Counted from the first letter of the stretch, positions 32,605 through 44,005 are shown. The stretch is DNA of 64,000 nt from Trichobilharzia szidati (GCA_944472155.2 OX235272.1:105406020-105470019); one strand, 5' to 3'. Numbers and translations: made by a program. Notes: generated by a model from the letters alone, not told the origin.

Positions 32605-33600
32605 AGGTAAAGGTCTGTCTGTCTGTTTTCGACATAGAACTTTGCACATATGTACAGCAGTTCAAGTCGCCACACTCGCTCCTTGTAGCACACAAATCAA
32701 GAGAAGAAATGCATAATATAGACAGTAAACAGAGGTGTGAGACAAAGGAATAGTAATAACGAAGAACAAAACAGTTTCATTGGAAATCATAAGTCACAAA
32801 GAGTGGACGCATCTGCGCTAGGCATTGAGAACGATTTTGAGGCATGTCACCAATTGTTTCCAACCATTGGTTTTTTAACCGTCCGGGGGACCCCAACCAG
32901 AAAGTCTACACCTTCCTACGTGGCCTAGACTAACTGTTGTAGATTTCATTGACTGGTGCCATGTTTTGGTTTGACCGCCGCTAGCTCTTTTCCAGCCTGA
33001 CCCTATGTCAGCTAACATTGTCCTAACCATCTCAGTCGATGTAATTTCACAGCCTCGTCGATTGATTTCCCCTCCTTACCTAGCACTCGACGCCTAACCT
33101 CAATATTGCTCACCTTATTATACCACTTCACACGGGAGATAGAACGCAGACACCTATGATCAAAGACAGCTAATCTTTTCATGTCTTCCACTCTCAATGG
33201 CCAGGTCTCCCAGCCATAAGGAGGACGGAGCGGACTGCTGAGCAGTACACCCACCCTTTGGTCGATAGCCAGCTGGATATCACGTCTACGCCAGAGACGG
33301 CGTAAACTGGCATATGCGAAACAAGCCCTCTGTATCCGTGCTGAGATTTCGTCAGAGATCAACCCGTTGGCACTGGCTGATGGTACTTCCCAAATAAGTG
33401 AAGCGGTCAACGTGCTCTACCACTTCACTTCCTATTTCTAATCTAGGAGTCGGTGTATTCCAATCCTGTAACATCATCTTGCATTTGGCGGGAGCGAATC
33501 GCATGCCAAACATTCGTAGATTGGTCAAGGCGTTAGGTATTTTGTTCAAATCAACTTTATGGCGTATAACTAAAAAAAAGTAGCTTGACTTCCTCATCTT
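32605..33600 (-). mobile_element. LINE-A 3' fragment
   Basis: Minus strand. 33597-33352 encodes IPNALTNLRMFGMRFAPAKC and EVVEHVDRFTYLGSTIS (end of RT). 33410-33012 encodes ANGLISDEISARIQRACFAY, LRRLWRRRDIQLAI, LRVEDMKRLAVFDHRCLRS, RVKWYNKVSNIEVRRRVLGK and LHRLRWLGQC. A 3' untranslated region runs to a TGTC-repeat tail at 32610-32626. A stretch of about 35 codons around LLYGSETW is replaced by LLSSPLRPPYGWETW, much as in the copy at 5739. Confidence 0.75.
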
Positions 33601-33985
33601 CTTTCACCGTGAAATTTCTATCATTCTGAAAACAAACCAAAGCCCGAACGATTTCCTAGGTGTATAGGTGAGGTCAGTTATGTGGCAAAAAGAAAAAAAT
33701 AGACAGAAGAGACAATATCGAATTATTTTTCCCTCGGATAAATTGTTCCATTTTTATTCGTCTATGCCTATGCATACATTATACGTTATCTTAATCTTAA
33801 CAGTGTAATATGAGATTTTTTCTTGCATAATTTACACGTAGGACTGTAAAGCAGTTAGCTGGAAAAAAAATAGCAACACAACACAGTTTTCTCTGTTATC
33901 CATCTAGGTATATTTTTGTATTTATAAATATGCATGCATGTATGCTTAATTCTATAAAATACATTCATATCACATATGGTTTATG
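33601..33985. other. No gene seen
   Basis: AT-rich, no recognised repeat or coding frame. Confidence 0.45.
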
Positions 33986-33989
33986 CTTA

Positions 33990-34700
33990 GTAATTTTCAG
34001 GATTTCATCATGAACTGAAATCGGTTAGAGAACCATTGGAAAACCAGCTGGGAGTAATGGACAGATAGCTTTTTGTCAGTCTAGTATGTAACAGACTCGT
34101 CAGCAGTACGCACCCACTAACATGTTAAGAACTCGGGAGCTTCCAGTTACAAGGCAAGTGATCTTGTAGACCATCAAGCCACTGGGACCCGATATTAGAG
34201 TGACTAGCACTAGCGAATGTCATCGCTGTACGAGTATGTGTCCTCACACCCAGCCTTCTGTGTTCACTGGTCACGAATTCCCACTAGAACCCAGGTAACT
34301 ATCTGAATAGGACCAGTCACTAGCGAGTATCCGGTTGGTATTCAAATATTGGTATACAGGGAATTAACTGGTTGGAGGATTTCATCATGATCTGATATCG
34401 GTTAGGCAACTAGCTGGGTGTACTGGACAACCAGTTGTTTCGTCAGCCTAGTTTGGGACCGACTCTTCACCAGTACGCACCCACCGATAAGGCGTTCGAA
34501 CCCAGGACCTTCTGGTTACAAGGCGGGTTCGAAACCCGGTGGTAGGTGTGTGTGGCTGAAGAGCCAGTCTCAAACTAGGCTGACGAAACAGCTATCTGTC
34601 CATTACTTCCTGATGGTTTTCCAGTGGTTCTCTTACCGATTTCATTTCATGATGAAATCCTGTAACCAATCCAGTCAGATCCCTGCAAACTAAAAACTTG
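33990..34700. mobile_element. SINE-1 tandem and head-to-head composite
   Basis: 33995-34350 is one minus-sense SINE-1 unit. 34373-34512 is a second minus-sense piece that meets a plus-sense piece (34513-34668) head to head, giving an imperfect palindrome of about 150-bp arms. tRNA-like segments carry box-B-like GTTCGAACC near 34495 and 34530. Hammerhead remnants: minus sense at 34425-34480, plus sense at 34563-34600 (CTGAAGA, GACGAAAC). ATGCTTA occurs on both flanks (33984-33990 and near 34707), possibly the duplication. Confidence 0.6.
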
Positions 34701-35922
34701 AATAAATGCTTACTGTTGAATTAAGTATAATTTCATATGACCTTCAAATTTTTCTAGGTCAAAAGGTCAGATAAAAATCTAAGGCTTAAGTTGACACTCC
34801 TTCAGTGTTCTCTAAGCTTTAGTCATCTTTATTCTAGGCGTGTCTAGTTAAACAAGCGTAAGCAGTTCAGTTGCATTTAACTTCTAAATAAAGTCAGCTA
34901 TATCAGACACATATAGACATATAGATATATTGATCCTTCGAATAGTATGTGACAATTGGCAGGGGACATTGTAGGTAGGCATATGGCGTGACCTAGATGA
35001 CCTGAAATCAAAGTTGCAAGGTCACGCCATATAGAAATTTTATAGTCTTTGTATTTTTTTTGGCAAAGTTAACTCAATTATTGATTTGGTCTATGAGGTC
35101 TGGTTATTTGTTATACAAAGAGATCAGGGCGTGAGTCAATATCATGTAGCTTATCCATAGTGCTAAACTAAAGTTTATCAGTCAAGTTTGTGGTGTTGTC
35201 AGAAAACTAGTTAACTCGCTGTCAACGGTGAACTTTGAAATGATGTTGGATGGTTGGAGGTAATTGTCACGGCGGCACGATATCAGGTTTCATTCTTATA
35301 GGGACTTACCAGTGATTTGAACTGGTGTGACTGATAGAATTGAGGTAACACTTAAGATACTTCTTAGGGACCAGTTTACGTCGAGATCTACAGGAGGTCG
35401 ATCGCAGCCTGAATGGCTCACTTGTAACGTCACTGGGTAATATGGGTTTCAGTCTCCCAATGTGCTTTGAGGTCAAGAAAAGTTCAGATGATGAGTGCCA
35501 GGAGGGACGAAACCTGGGTCTAAGGCTCCTTACCGAATGCATCCAACCATGTGCCAGCAACATTGACCTCTATTTGCAGGTAAACTTCCAGATTTTAATT
35601 GTAAATCTAGTTGAGGAAACTTCTCACAGACCTTGAGCTGTAAACATAGTCTGACGTTTTAATGTGTGTGTGTGTGTGTGGCTAAAAAGTAATCCTACCA
35701 ATCTATTATGCCTGCTAGAGAGATGGAAATGATCTAGCCACCAGCTGATAGACTTATGCATCCATTTTATTTTTAGAAAATCGACTCAGATATTTGATTT
35801 TAGCCACATGTTATACAGAAAGAATACTGTGTGATATGATATCACCATGATTTTGATAGTAACGGATTTTCGAATTATATCTACAACAAATTCGTAGTGG
35901 AGCATAAGTGCTGATGTCATTT
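34701..35922. other. No gene seen; SINE-3-like hammerhead fragment near 35490
   Basis: Mostly unassigned AT-rich DNA. 35440-35560 (plus) resembles SINE-3/SINE-2: ATGATGA at 35488-35494, a short hairpin, GAAA at 35509-35512, then cctgggtctaaggctcctta. An inverted pair of gtgaccttg/ggtcacgcc blocks (34990-35030) frames a small hairpin around the word atatggcgtgacct. Confidence 0.4.
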
Positions 35923-36254
35923 TGTGGTGAGAGCTAGTCAAAATTGATAGACAGCAATTTCCGTCAGTGTTTGCGTCCCAAATCTTGTATGAGAAAAAGC
36001 AAGAACAAAGACTAACCTTGAGGAACTCAACAACCGACAACAGTAGACTTAGCGTATGCGGACACTATTAGCAGTCTAAGTAACGGTAACAGAGAGATGA
36101 CAGAATAACCTTCAGCAGGAAAACAACCAATCAGAAGACGCTGTTTCTCTGCTAACAATAACGCTAATAATTAAATGTACATCAAAATCTATAAATATCT
36201 GTTGGTTTTCTCAATAAACGATCTGTTACCTGACTCTTGTCTTCTGTCGTTACA
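35923..36254 (+). mobile_element. Solo LTR (LTR-1), plus orientation, 332 bp
   Basis: Starts TGTGGTGAGAGCT, ends TCTTCTGTCGTTACA, with AATAAACGATCTGTTACC near the 3' end. This is the only copy in forward orientation and gives the polarity of the family. Flanks are CATT and ATCT, so I see no target duplication; the copy may be recombined. Confidence 0.65.
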
Positions 36255-36439
36255 ATCTCTTGATTTCACTAGAAAAAAATCCAATAACTGATTAATTTCA
36301 GGGGAAAAATTGTTTGTTAAACAACCACTAAGAACCATGAACAGCATGGCGTATGTTTTGGTTGAGTTTGTGACTCCCAGCAGGGCTTATTCATGACCCT
36401 ATTGGAGAGTTATATTGAAGTAGTTGTGTTCTTTGAAGA

Positions 36440-37760
36440 GCTGGTTGATTTAGTTGCGAAGCTTTCATCGTCCCCCTTCTAAACAATATCGCTTCAGGCA
36501 CAGGTCTTGGTATAAAATGAACTCATTTAAATTCTCCATGAAGGACTACATAACTGTATCTCCTGGCAACCACTGTCGTGAATGGTTGTTAATCTACGTC
36601 TGTATTGATCATTTTTATTGACTTGGGATTCTAACTTTCTTTTTAATAATAATAATTTGCTTTATTCCAGAAACAGTACTAGTGGTACAGTGTGCAATTT
36701 TCAGCACATATCTACAATATTTGCATCTAATTTTATCAAACATTTAAAAGGAGTATCACAAAAATAAATATAAAGACAACAACAACAAAAACAAACACAA
36801 AAATAATTTTAAAAATGCGAAAAAATACCAAGAAGTAGAAAGGAAAATAAATAAATAATATCTCAGTATTGGGTAGTGGAAGCTATGATATGATTATGCA
36901 TGGTGACAGTAAAGCTATAGCCATACAAGAAGTTATGAAATGATATTTAAGAATGTTTATCGCCAAGATGATCAGTTAATTTGATTGAAACAACACTAAA
37001 CAATCATAAAATAACATTTCAGGGTTTTTTATTGACAGCTCTAATGCGGTGTTTGTAGTGGTAGTGTGAGTAATCCTGCATAATACAAAGATGGTGATAA
37101 TGGCGTTCACAACCAAGATTGTCAGTTAATATTGCCGAACAAAAAAAACAACAACCACAAAAACTAATAATTACATGATGGTTAATGACAGGACAATTTT
37201 GTAATACTCATAGTGCTAATATAGTCGGAACCAGTAGATACACAAAAGAAGGAATAGAGTAAAGTACAAAAAAGTAAGCCAATGTTAATAATTTAGGTAG
37301 CTAAGTATGTTTAAGAAGGAGTTCACTATAGAATACAAAATAAGAGAGAAATAAAAGAGCCTAAAATTATGTTATTAACAACAAAGTAAGTCATAGGTTT
37401 CGCGCTTAACATTGTCTCTGTCACTTAGAACACGGGCCAAGTATGGTATCGTTGAGTTCCTGTACTTGGTTGTACGAGCATAGATAATTTTATACTGATT
37501 TCTGGTTCTACTTGATGAGATACAAGGCGAGAGTTGGGAATAGAGGGGGTGTTGGGGGTTGGAGAGTATGGTCATGTGATTTACTTTTTATTAGCTGGTG
37601 GTAAATTGGGTCTATAGTAATGTGTGTTTGTTAATTACTAGCTGATTTACTTGAGTACCAGGCTTCTAGGAATTCCCTGGCGGCATTTTCGGTGTTTCCT
37701 CTATTTAAAATCCCAATCATTAAATTGGTGTCCATAATTATCCACATGCAAGTGTAATCA
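36440..37760 (-). mobile_element. PLE-III 3' end split by LINE-C
   Basis: 36440-36642 and 37572-37760 join to give the same sequence as 8620-8990, the non-coding end plus the last part of the GIY-YIG region (ctcctggcaaccac, gttgttaatctacgtctgta, tcatgtgatttactttttat, gcttctaggaattcc). Only about the last 60 codons of the endonuclease are represented, and they are not open. Confidence 0.7.
36643..37571 (-). mobile_element. LINE-C 3' fragment inserted in PLE-III
   Basis: Minus strand; 37571-37375 matches the coding end (SNPQHPLYSQLSPCISSSRTRNQYK). The rest is the LINE-C 3' untranslated region, ending in ggaataaagcaaattatt and AAT repeats at 36643-36656. It is cleanly bounded by PLE-III sequence on both sides. 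The uninterrupted site is at 8805-8820 (gaactttcttgtcatgtg). Confidence 0.8.
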
Positions 37761-37929
37761 CTTCCCCGATGAATTATTATTTCTACAATATTCAATGATT
37801 GATCTAGAGATGGACTTCGTAAGGATCTATTTTCAGAGATGGCGACTGTCAGGATCCACTAATTTAGTCATGACTTCATTCAAGCACTGATGAAATTCGA
37901 TAGCGATGGTCTGAACTACAAACTCAGTC

Positions 37930-38930
37930 TCTAAATGGTCAGTAGAATGCTTACCAAAAGATCCAGTAATCTTTTGAGCAGCAATCTTCGTATGTTTGGC
38001 ATGCGATTCGCCCCTGTAAAATGTAAGATGCTGCTACAGGACTGGACTACGTCAACTCCTAGCTTAGTGATAGGGAGTGAAGTGATAGAACATGTTGACC
38101 ACTTCACCTATTTGGGAAGTTGTATCAGCACCAACGGATTGATTGGTGACGAAATCTCAGCACGGATCCAAAAAGCTCGAGCTGCTTTCGCTAACTTACA
38201 CCGTCTCTGGCGTAGGCGTGACATCCGGCTATCAACCAAGAGACGTGTGTACTGCTCAGCAGTTCGCTCCGTCCTTCTCTATGGCTCTGAAACATGGCCA
38301 ATACGAGTTGAAGACATGAAAAGGTTGACTGTTTTTGATCATAGATGTTTACGATCTCTTTTTCACGTTAGGTGGTATAATAAGGTAAGTAATGTTGACG
38401 TTAGGCGTAGAGTGTTGGGCAAAGAGGGAAAATCAATCGACGAGGCTATAAAGTTACATAGATTGAGATGGCTAGGTCACGTGCTGCGCATGCCTAACCA
38501 TCGCCTCCCCCGACGGACGGGCATTACTAGCTGATATAGGTGCAGGTTGGAAAAGAGTAAGTGGTGGCCAAACAAAAACATGGCCTCATCAATCCATGAA
38601 ATCCTTGACAGTTAAACTGAGTCAGGTAGGGAGGGAGATGCAGACTTCCGGGTTGGGGCCCGCCCTCGGGACTCTAAGAATCAATGGCTGGAGACAATAG
38701 GTGACATGGCTCAAAATCGTTGTCAATGGCTTACGCAGATGTATTCAGTCTCTTGTGTAATCTTTCATATTCCTTTCTACCATTACTCATTCTGTTTCAC
38801 TCTTATACTTGTCAAAACTCTATTGATTCTCTTCATCACTCATTTTCTTGTCTACCTTTGTGTGCTATTTGGAACGTGGCAACTCGAACTGCTGCACTTC
38901 GGTGCCAAGTTCTATGTTGAATCCAGAGAG
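37930..38930 (+). mobile_element. LINE-A 3' part with the best-preserved frame
   Basis: 5'-truncated RTE-like element. The frame 37935-38534 is described separately. 38535-38930 continues in other frames with the conserved WPHQSMKSLTVKLSQ and AQNRCQWLTQMYS blocks and a short 3' untranslated region. No clear tetranucleotide tail is seen at the 3' end. Confidence 0.75.
37935..38534 (+). pseudogene. LINE-A polyprotein C-terminal fragment (199 aa)
   Basis: Encodes the RT end and the region behind it: SNLRMFGMRFAPVKCKMLL (residues 17-35), EVIEHVDHFTYLGSCIS (about 53-69), IGDEISARIQKARAAFANL, WRRRDIRLSTKRRVYCSAV, SVLLYGSETWP (about 116-126), FDHRCLRSLFHVRWYNKVSN, VRRRVLGKEGKSIDEAIKLH and RLRWLGHVLRMP. 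These blocks belong to RTE/CR1-type LINE proteins. The catalytic YADD lies upstream and is absent, so this fragment cannot transpose on its own. Confidence 0.7.
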
Positions 38931-39650
38931 AGAGAGACCAGTAATCTTAGACATATTAATTAATATATGTGGTTTTCAGGGGGGCGGGGTAACCATTCTT
39001 GAAAAGTAGTCGGCCAATTAGAAAGAAATCGTTTCTACCAACTTCCTTATTTCTCCTATTTGTCAAGCATCTATCTTCAAGCTGTCATCCAGCGTTTATA
39101 TATGCATCGTTTGTATAGTATCCGATAGCAATTTGTACAGTATCTAAGGTGAATTGTGAACAAAAAAAATGTTTTCCTAAACCAGGTGATTACTTTCCAC
39201 ATCTCAGATTATCACGATATTATCATTCGAAAAAAAAAAATGAAATGAAATGAAATGAAAAGTATCAATAAAAAGATATTTCAAATCTGTTAAAACTCTA
39301 CTTCCTCTTGTTATGTAATTTATTCTAAACGAACGTTAATCATGGCAATAGTAGTAGTAGTAATAATAATAATAATAAAGATTCTTATTCAGTGTTCAGT
39401 ATTCATGATTGATAAAAAAATAATAATAAAGAACCGAATGTATATATACTACTATAATCAGCTGACTGCAATGGTGTTGATACAACATATTGGACAGAAT
39501 TAATTGTACAGATGTAATACTGGGTATTAGAGGAGTGTCCTTCTGTTTGATCGTACGTGTGTTTATGTGTGTGTGTGTGCGTGTGCGTGTTCATTTGATG
39601 AAGCCTTTTTCTTCACAGGATAATGTTTCAAGTCGAATTTATTAACTGAT
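38931..39650. other. No gene seen
   Basis: Unassigned AT-rich DNA with small simple repeats: AAATG-type at 39238-39259, AAT at 39357-39377, GT at 39555-39590. Confidence 0.45.
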
Positions 39651-39654
39651 ATTA

Positions 39655-41310
39655 TTATATGTGTAAAACTTGGGCACTGTGGTGGTAGTAAGTAATTCCA
39701 TATTAGTTTGTTTATTAGATGTATCACACAGTGAGTGAAACAGTATTATTATTTACTGGATGACAAAGTTTCGAACAAAATTTATTGTTCATAATCATTT
39801 CATCAATTATAACCACACAACTTCGAAACTTGAGTTTTATAGTTTTCTTTGTTCTCTCCTATTTGTCGTCGTTGGGGTAGTAGAATTTTCCAGATATCTG
39901 GGTGGACAGGTGTTGAATCATTCCTATTACACGTATTTGCAGTTGATTCGATAAACAAAGCTTCTGTTATCAATCTCTCCCTCCTCCACCCTGTGACATT
40001 ATATTTTAAAACTGTCATTCTATGTCAGTAAAAATAGGATTGGTGAAATGTTTAAGTGACAGAGCACAAAAACTAAGTAGTATCAAGGAAAAACTAAGAC
40101 AGGAAGTGAGGCATATAAGAGAAGCCTTGAAACTTAATAATTAGCCTCATAAATTAGTCAGAAAGTATGTAGGAAAATGTAAAAATAAATAATAATAGTA
40201 GTGATAGTGATAATAATAGTAATAATAATGACGACATGCATGTCAAACATGCGCAAGATAATGACGACACCAACAATAAGGAATCTAAATCGTCAGTAGT
40301 AATTCCATACAAGAAAGGAACCTCGGAAACCTTACACAGAATTCTCAACAAGGCAGGAATAAAAGTGGCTAGCATTCAAACTGCCCACAAACTCAATTAG
40401 AAACAAGCTTTGTCGGTTAAAGGATCCTGTGGAACCTATAAACAAAACAATTTGGTTAATCTAATACCCTGCCTACGCTGATTGTCAGGTCAAATACATA
40501 GGTCAAAGTAGTGTAACAACAGAAGGCAAGAGTCAGGCTACAGATCATTTATTAAGGAAATCAACGCATATTTATATATTTTCATGTACATTATTATGAA
40601 TATTTAAGCAAACAAACACAGTCTTCCGATTGGTTGTTTCTCACGTAAAGTTAATCTTTCATCTATTTGTGACTGTTTCTTGAATGTCAGATCATCTATA
40701 TGTTAACTGCATCCGCCTACGCAAAGTCAATCTTTGTTCACATTTTCTCACGACAAATCTTGGGAACGTAAATATTGACGTAAATTACTGTCTACCAATT
40801 TGGCTAGTAGACAGCTCTCACCACAGTAGTAGAACAGGGGCAGTCAGACTAGTCGAGAATAAAAGCCTAGCAGTGAAATCTAGATTGGCTGACCCGAATA
40901 TGATAAGAAATCTAGAGAATAGTTCAGCTATAGCACTACATGCAATTACATACAGCCATACAATAGGATGGAATAGGATGACAGTTTTAAAATCTAATGT
41001 CACAGGGTATAGGGAGAGATTGATAACAGAAACTTTATTTCTCGAATCAACTGCAAATACATGTAACAGGAATGATTCAACAACTGTCCCAGACATCTGG
41101 AAAATTCTACTACCACCCCCCAACGACAAACAGGAGAGAACAAAGAAAACTATAAAACTCAAGTTTCGAAGTTGTGTGATTATAATTGATGAAATGATTA
41201 TGAACAATAAATTTTGTTCGAAACGTCATCCAGTAAATACAAATACTATTTCACTCTCTGTGTGATACATCTAATAAACAAACTAACATGGTATTACTGA
41301 TAATTCTACT
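39655..41310 (+). mobile_element. PLE-II with inverted 3'-end copy at left; LTR-1 inserted
   Basis: 39655-40020 is a minus-sense copy of the element's 3' end, including GIY-YIG C-terminal codons (MTVLKYNVTGWRRERLITEA, IESTANTCNRNDS, HPDIWKILLP). At 40021 the sense copy starts in the RT tail/linker (KIGLVKCLSDRAQKLSS, RHIREALK, LIRKYVGKC), followed by LYKKGTSETLHRILN-type sequence, the YIGQSS region at 40490-40511, the inserted LTR, and the rest of the GIY-YIG domain (LVENKSLAVKSRL, NSSAIALHAITYSHTIGW, ERLITETLFLESTANTCNRN) to the terminus at 41300. Confidence 0.75.
40512..40825 (-). mobile_element. Solo LTR (LTR-1) in a PLE-II endonuclease, 4-bp target duplication
   Basis: GTAG flanks it (40508-40511 and 40826-40829). 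The uninterrupted sequence tcaaagtagtagaac is at 12302-12316, which proves both borders. On the minus strand it runs from TGTGGTGAGAG to TTACA with an AATAAA signal. Confidence 0.8.
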
Positions 41311-41324
41311 TTGATATTATTTGG

Positions 41325-42337
41325 GTTTGAATAAAGCAAGCACAACAACAGTGGTGGTTTGTGCAGAATACACGATGGTACCATCCTTTGTTTATTTTGT
41401 TGGTTTTTCATCAGCTGCTTGCTTACAGCCTAAAAAATTACTAATTTTATGTACAGAATAGGTTTAACATACTTGCAAATTTTACATGATGTCAGTTGAC
41501 AGGAGGTTCTGGACTTAGTGAACACTGCTCAGAAAATTACGTTTATTTACTTTTCACACAGGCAGTTCAAGATTAAACAAAATAAATGTATGCATACAAT
41601 GGTAAGGCAATTACGTAATAAAGACGAGAGGTGCGTAAGATAATGAGTAACTAATAAAGTGGGTGACAATGTACTGAGTTCAACTCAGATCACAGAAGCA
41701 AGAGACAAGCAAAATCACACTATATCAAAGTGTGGGGTGGGGTGAGGTTAAAGCCAAAGATTGCGTAATCAAATGAAAGAGAGAATGAAGGCATCCAGTT
41801 ACCCGGGTAAGAAGCAGTTATTAGTCTTTCTTTGCCCTGGTAACTGGATGTCTTTATTCTTTCTTTCATTTCATCACGTAATCTTTGGCTTTAACCTCAC
41901 CCCACGTCCATTTGATATAGTGTAATTTTGCTTGTCCCTTCTTTCTATGATTTGAGTTGAACTCAGTACATTGTTACCTAATTTATTAGTCACTCTGCAT
42001 CTCACACGCATCTCTCGTCTTTATTACGTAACTCCTTTACCATTGTATGCATACATTAATTTTGTTTAAACTTGAACTGCCTATGTAAAAGCTATATAAG
42101 CGCAATTTTCTGAGCACTGTTCATGAAGTTAAGAACCTCCTGTCAACTGACATCACGTAAAATTTGCAAGTATGTTAAAACTTCTCTGTACATACACCTA
42201 ATGGTAATTTCTTTAGGCTGTAAGCAAGCAGCTGAGCTGATGAGAAGCCAACGAAATAAGCGATGATGGCACCGTCTTGTATTCTGCACAAACCACCACT
42301 GTTGTTGTTCTTGCTTTATTCAAATTCATCAAGGGGA
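41325..42337 (+). mobile_element. PLE-V foldback element, near-perfect 1-kb palindrome, 9-bp target duplication
   Basis: Arms of about 480 bp (41326-41806 and 41837-42324) around a spacer of about 30 bp. The spacer and inner arm encode only the last GIY-YIG residues (KEAVISLSLPW). The outer arms are PLE-V 3' terminus (tttgaataaagcaagcac outermost). ATTATTTGG at 41316-41324 and 42338-42346 flanks it. CTGATGA (42237-42243) followed by GAAA (42253-42256) lies in the right arm. Confidence 0.75.
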
Positions 42338-42344
42338 ATTATTT

Positions 42345-42680
42345 GGATTATTGGAGATTAATAGTAGAATCCAGGATGCGTGTTTCGTATTCTTTAAAAC
42401 TCTTCATCCGTGGGTACCTGTATCTACTATAAGGCTTTCTGTTGCCATTGAGATTCGAACTTAGAATCTGTTGTTCCAAATACAAAGACTTTATTTACTA
42501 GGGACATGATAGTCACTCAATATTCGATAGGTGTCAGTAGTCATTTTTTAAGATTACTTTGTATTTACCGCTGACATAGAATTAAAATGAAGTTATTGGG
42601 TTGGTGAAGGCTACCTGTGGAATACATAGTGCGTGTTTCTCCATATTCAAGACTCCTTATCAGGATGTATTTGCACTCGC
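42345..42680 (-). repeat. SINE-3 fragments with hammerhead remnants
   Basis: 42365-42420 on the minus strand: CGGATGA, a degraded helix II, GAAAC, ACGCATCCTGGATTCTACT. 42620-42665: CTGATAA, GGAGTC-loop, GAGAAACACGCACT, ATTCCAC. Both keep the end of the alpha-type unit; a box-B-like GTTCGAATC is at about 42450. Confidence 0.5.
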
Positions 42681-42889
42681 ATAGAGTGATAACCTACTCA
42701 CGACGACTCAACCAGCATCAGCGCAATAACATCATGTTAACATTATGGCACTGAAAAAAGCACAAAATGGCAGTTAAGTATGTACTTCAAATTCACCGGC
42801 TTTGAAAGGGCCTTCAGCAGACACCATTGACCGAAAAGTAATTGGGAAACGGCTTCAACACTAAGGAGTGCAGTGCCCAAATGCTCATC

Positions 42890-44005
42890 AAACTCATTTG
42901 ACAACTGGCTGGCTATATGACAATGCCTTTCATGTGTCAGGTGATCCACAAAAGAAAACTCAGTGAAGAAGCCTTTGAACAGAATACAGGAGTAAGACAA
43001 AGCTGGTTGCCTGACTACTATGACCGATGATGGTATTCCTAATTGTGGTGGACTGGAAAGTGCAGTATACTGAACCTAAGGAGCGAGGGGGGCAGGAATA
43101 CGCTACACTGACCGATAAGAAGACTCTGGAAGATGTAGATTTCGCGCGTGGTTGATTTGTGTTTAATGTCACACGAACTTGAAGACTGGCAGGCAGGCGA
43201 AAACCAACAAACTTGTAGAAGACGCGAAAAGGCGGCGAAGACAGGACTCCAGGTGAACATGGAAGAAGACGGAGGTGATGAAGATAACCAACAACAGTGA
43301 CAGCAACAACAACCAGCACCAGTCATCATCAACGGGAGGGTTCTGAAAGTGGTTACTTCCTTCACTTATCTGAATAGGAAGAAGCGTCTCAATCACAGGC
43401 GACAGAATGGACGAGGATGTCAAAGTCAATCGGGATGGGAAAGGCAAAATACACCTTCATCAATCTGAAACCAGTTTGGAAATCTTCTGCTCTCACTCAG
43501 CCAGCATAAAGAATAAAATTCGGATTTCCAATACAAATGTGAAGTCAGTCAAAAACATGGCGTATGACGAAAAGTATTTCCAACAGTCAACTGCAGACTT
43601 GTATCAAAAGCTGCCTCCTTCGCTGGCTCCACACTGAAGACCAAATGGCCGGCTAGCTGGCCACAGAGAATTAGCAACCACAAACTCCGACTGGCAACAA
43701 ACTGACCACGAGCCAATTACTCAACAAATATGCAAAAGAAAACAGAGATAGATCGGACGGACGTTGAATGACATCGCGCGCCAGCCTGGCCAACGCCCGG
43801 GTGGAATCCGAATGGAAAGCGACGAGTGGGTCATCAGTGGGAGAGTGACATGGAGGAGATTGTGTGTTGGGAAGGAGGAGATGACAGCCTATGGGCAATC
43901 TTGGGGGTCAGCCAGCTGAACATGAAACAAATAGAACAAAGTAGAGACGTGTCGTTGAAGCCTTATGTTCCACTTAGGATCCGAAGGAATAATAAATAAA
44001 ATAAT
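42890..44005 (+). mobile_element. LINE-B 3' half, diverged
   Basis: Most decayed LINE-B: NTGVRQSWLP (about 42985-43015), LMSHELEDWQ, QVNMEEDGGDEDN, PVIINGRVLKVVTSFTYL, MDEDVKVNRDGKG, SIKNKIRISNTNVKS (43500-43550), a decayed RRQ-type block and RREVEDEL/TRRVVEALCST-type end near 43950, then an AAT-like tail at 43989-44004. Frameshifts are frequent. Confidence 0.7.

Noticed and set aside
40684..41265. 193-codon plus-strand frame as a possible host gene
   Set aside because: Its first 45 codons are antisense LTR-1 sequence and the rest is PLE-II GIY-YIG after the LTR border at 40825.
39655..41310. Target duplication ACTGATA around the PLE-II element
   Set aside because: The flanks match only partly (gatattattata versus gataattctact), so I did not call a duplication.
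43039..43447. Overlapping minus-strand open frames of about 90-120 codons
   Set aside because: All are antisense to a decayed LINE-B and show low-complexity composition.
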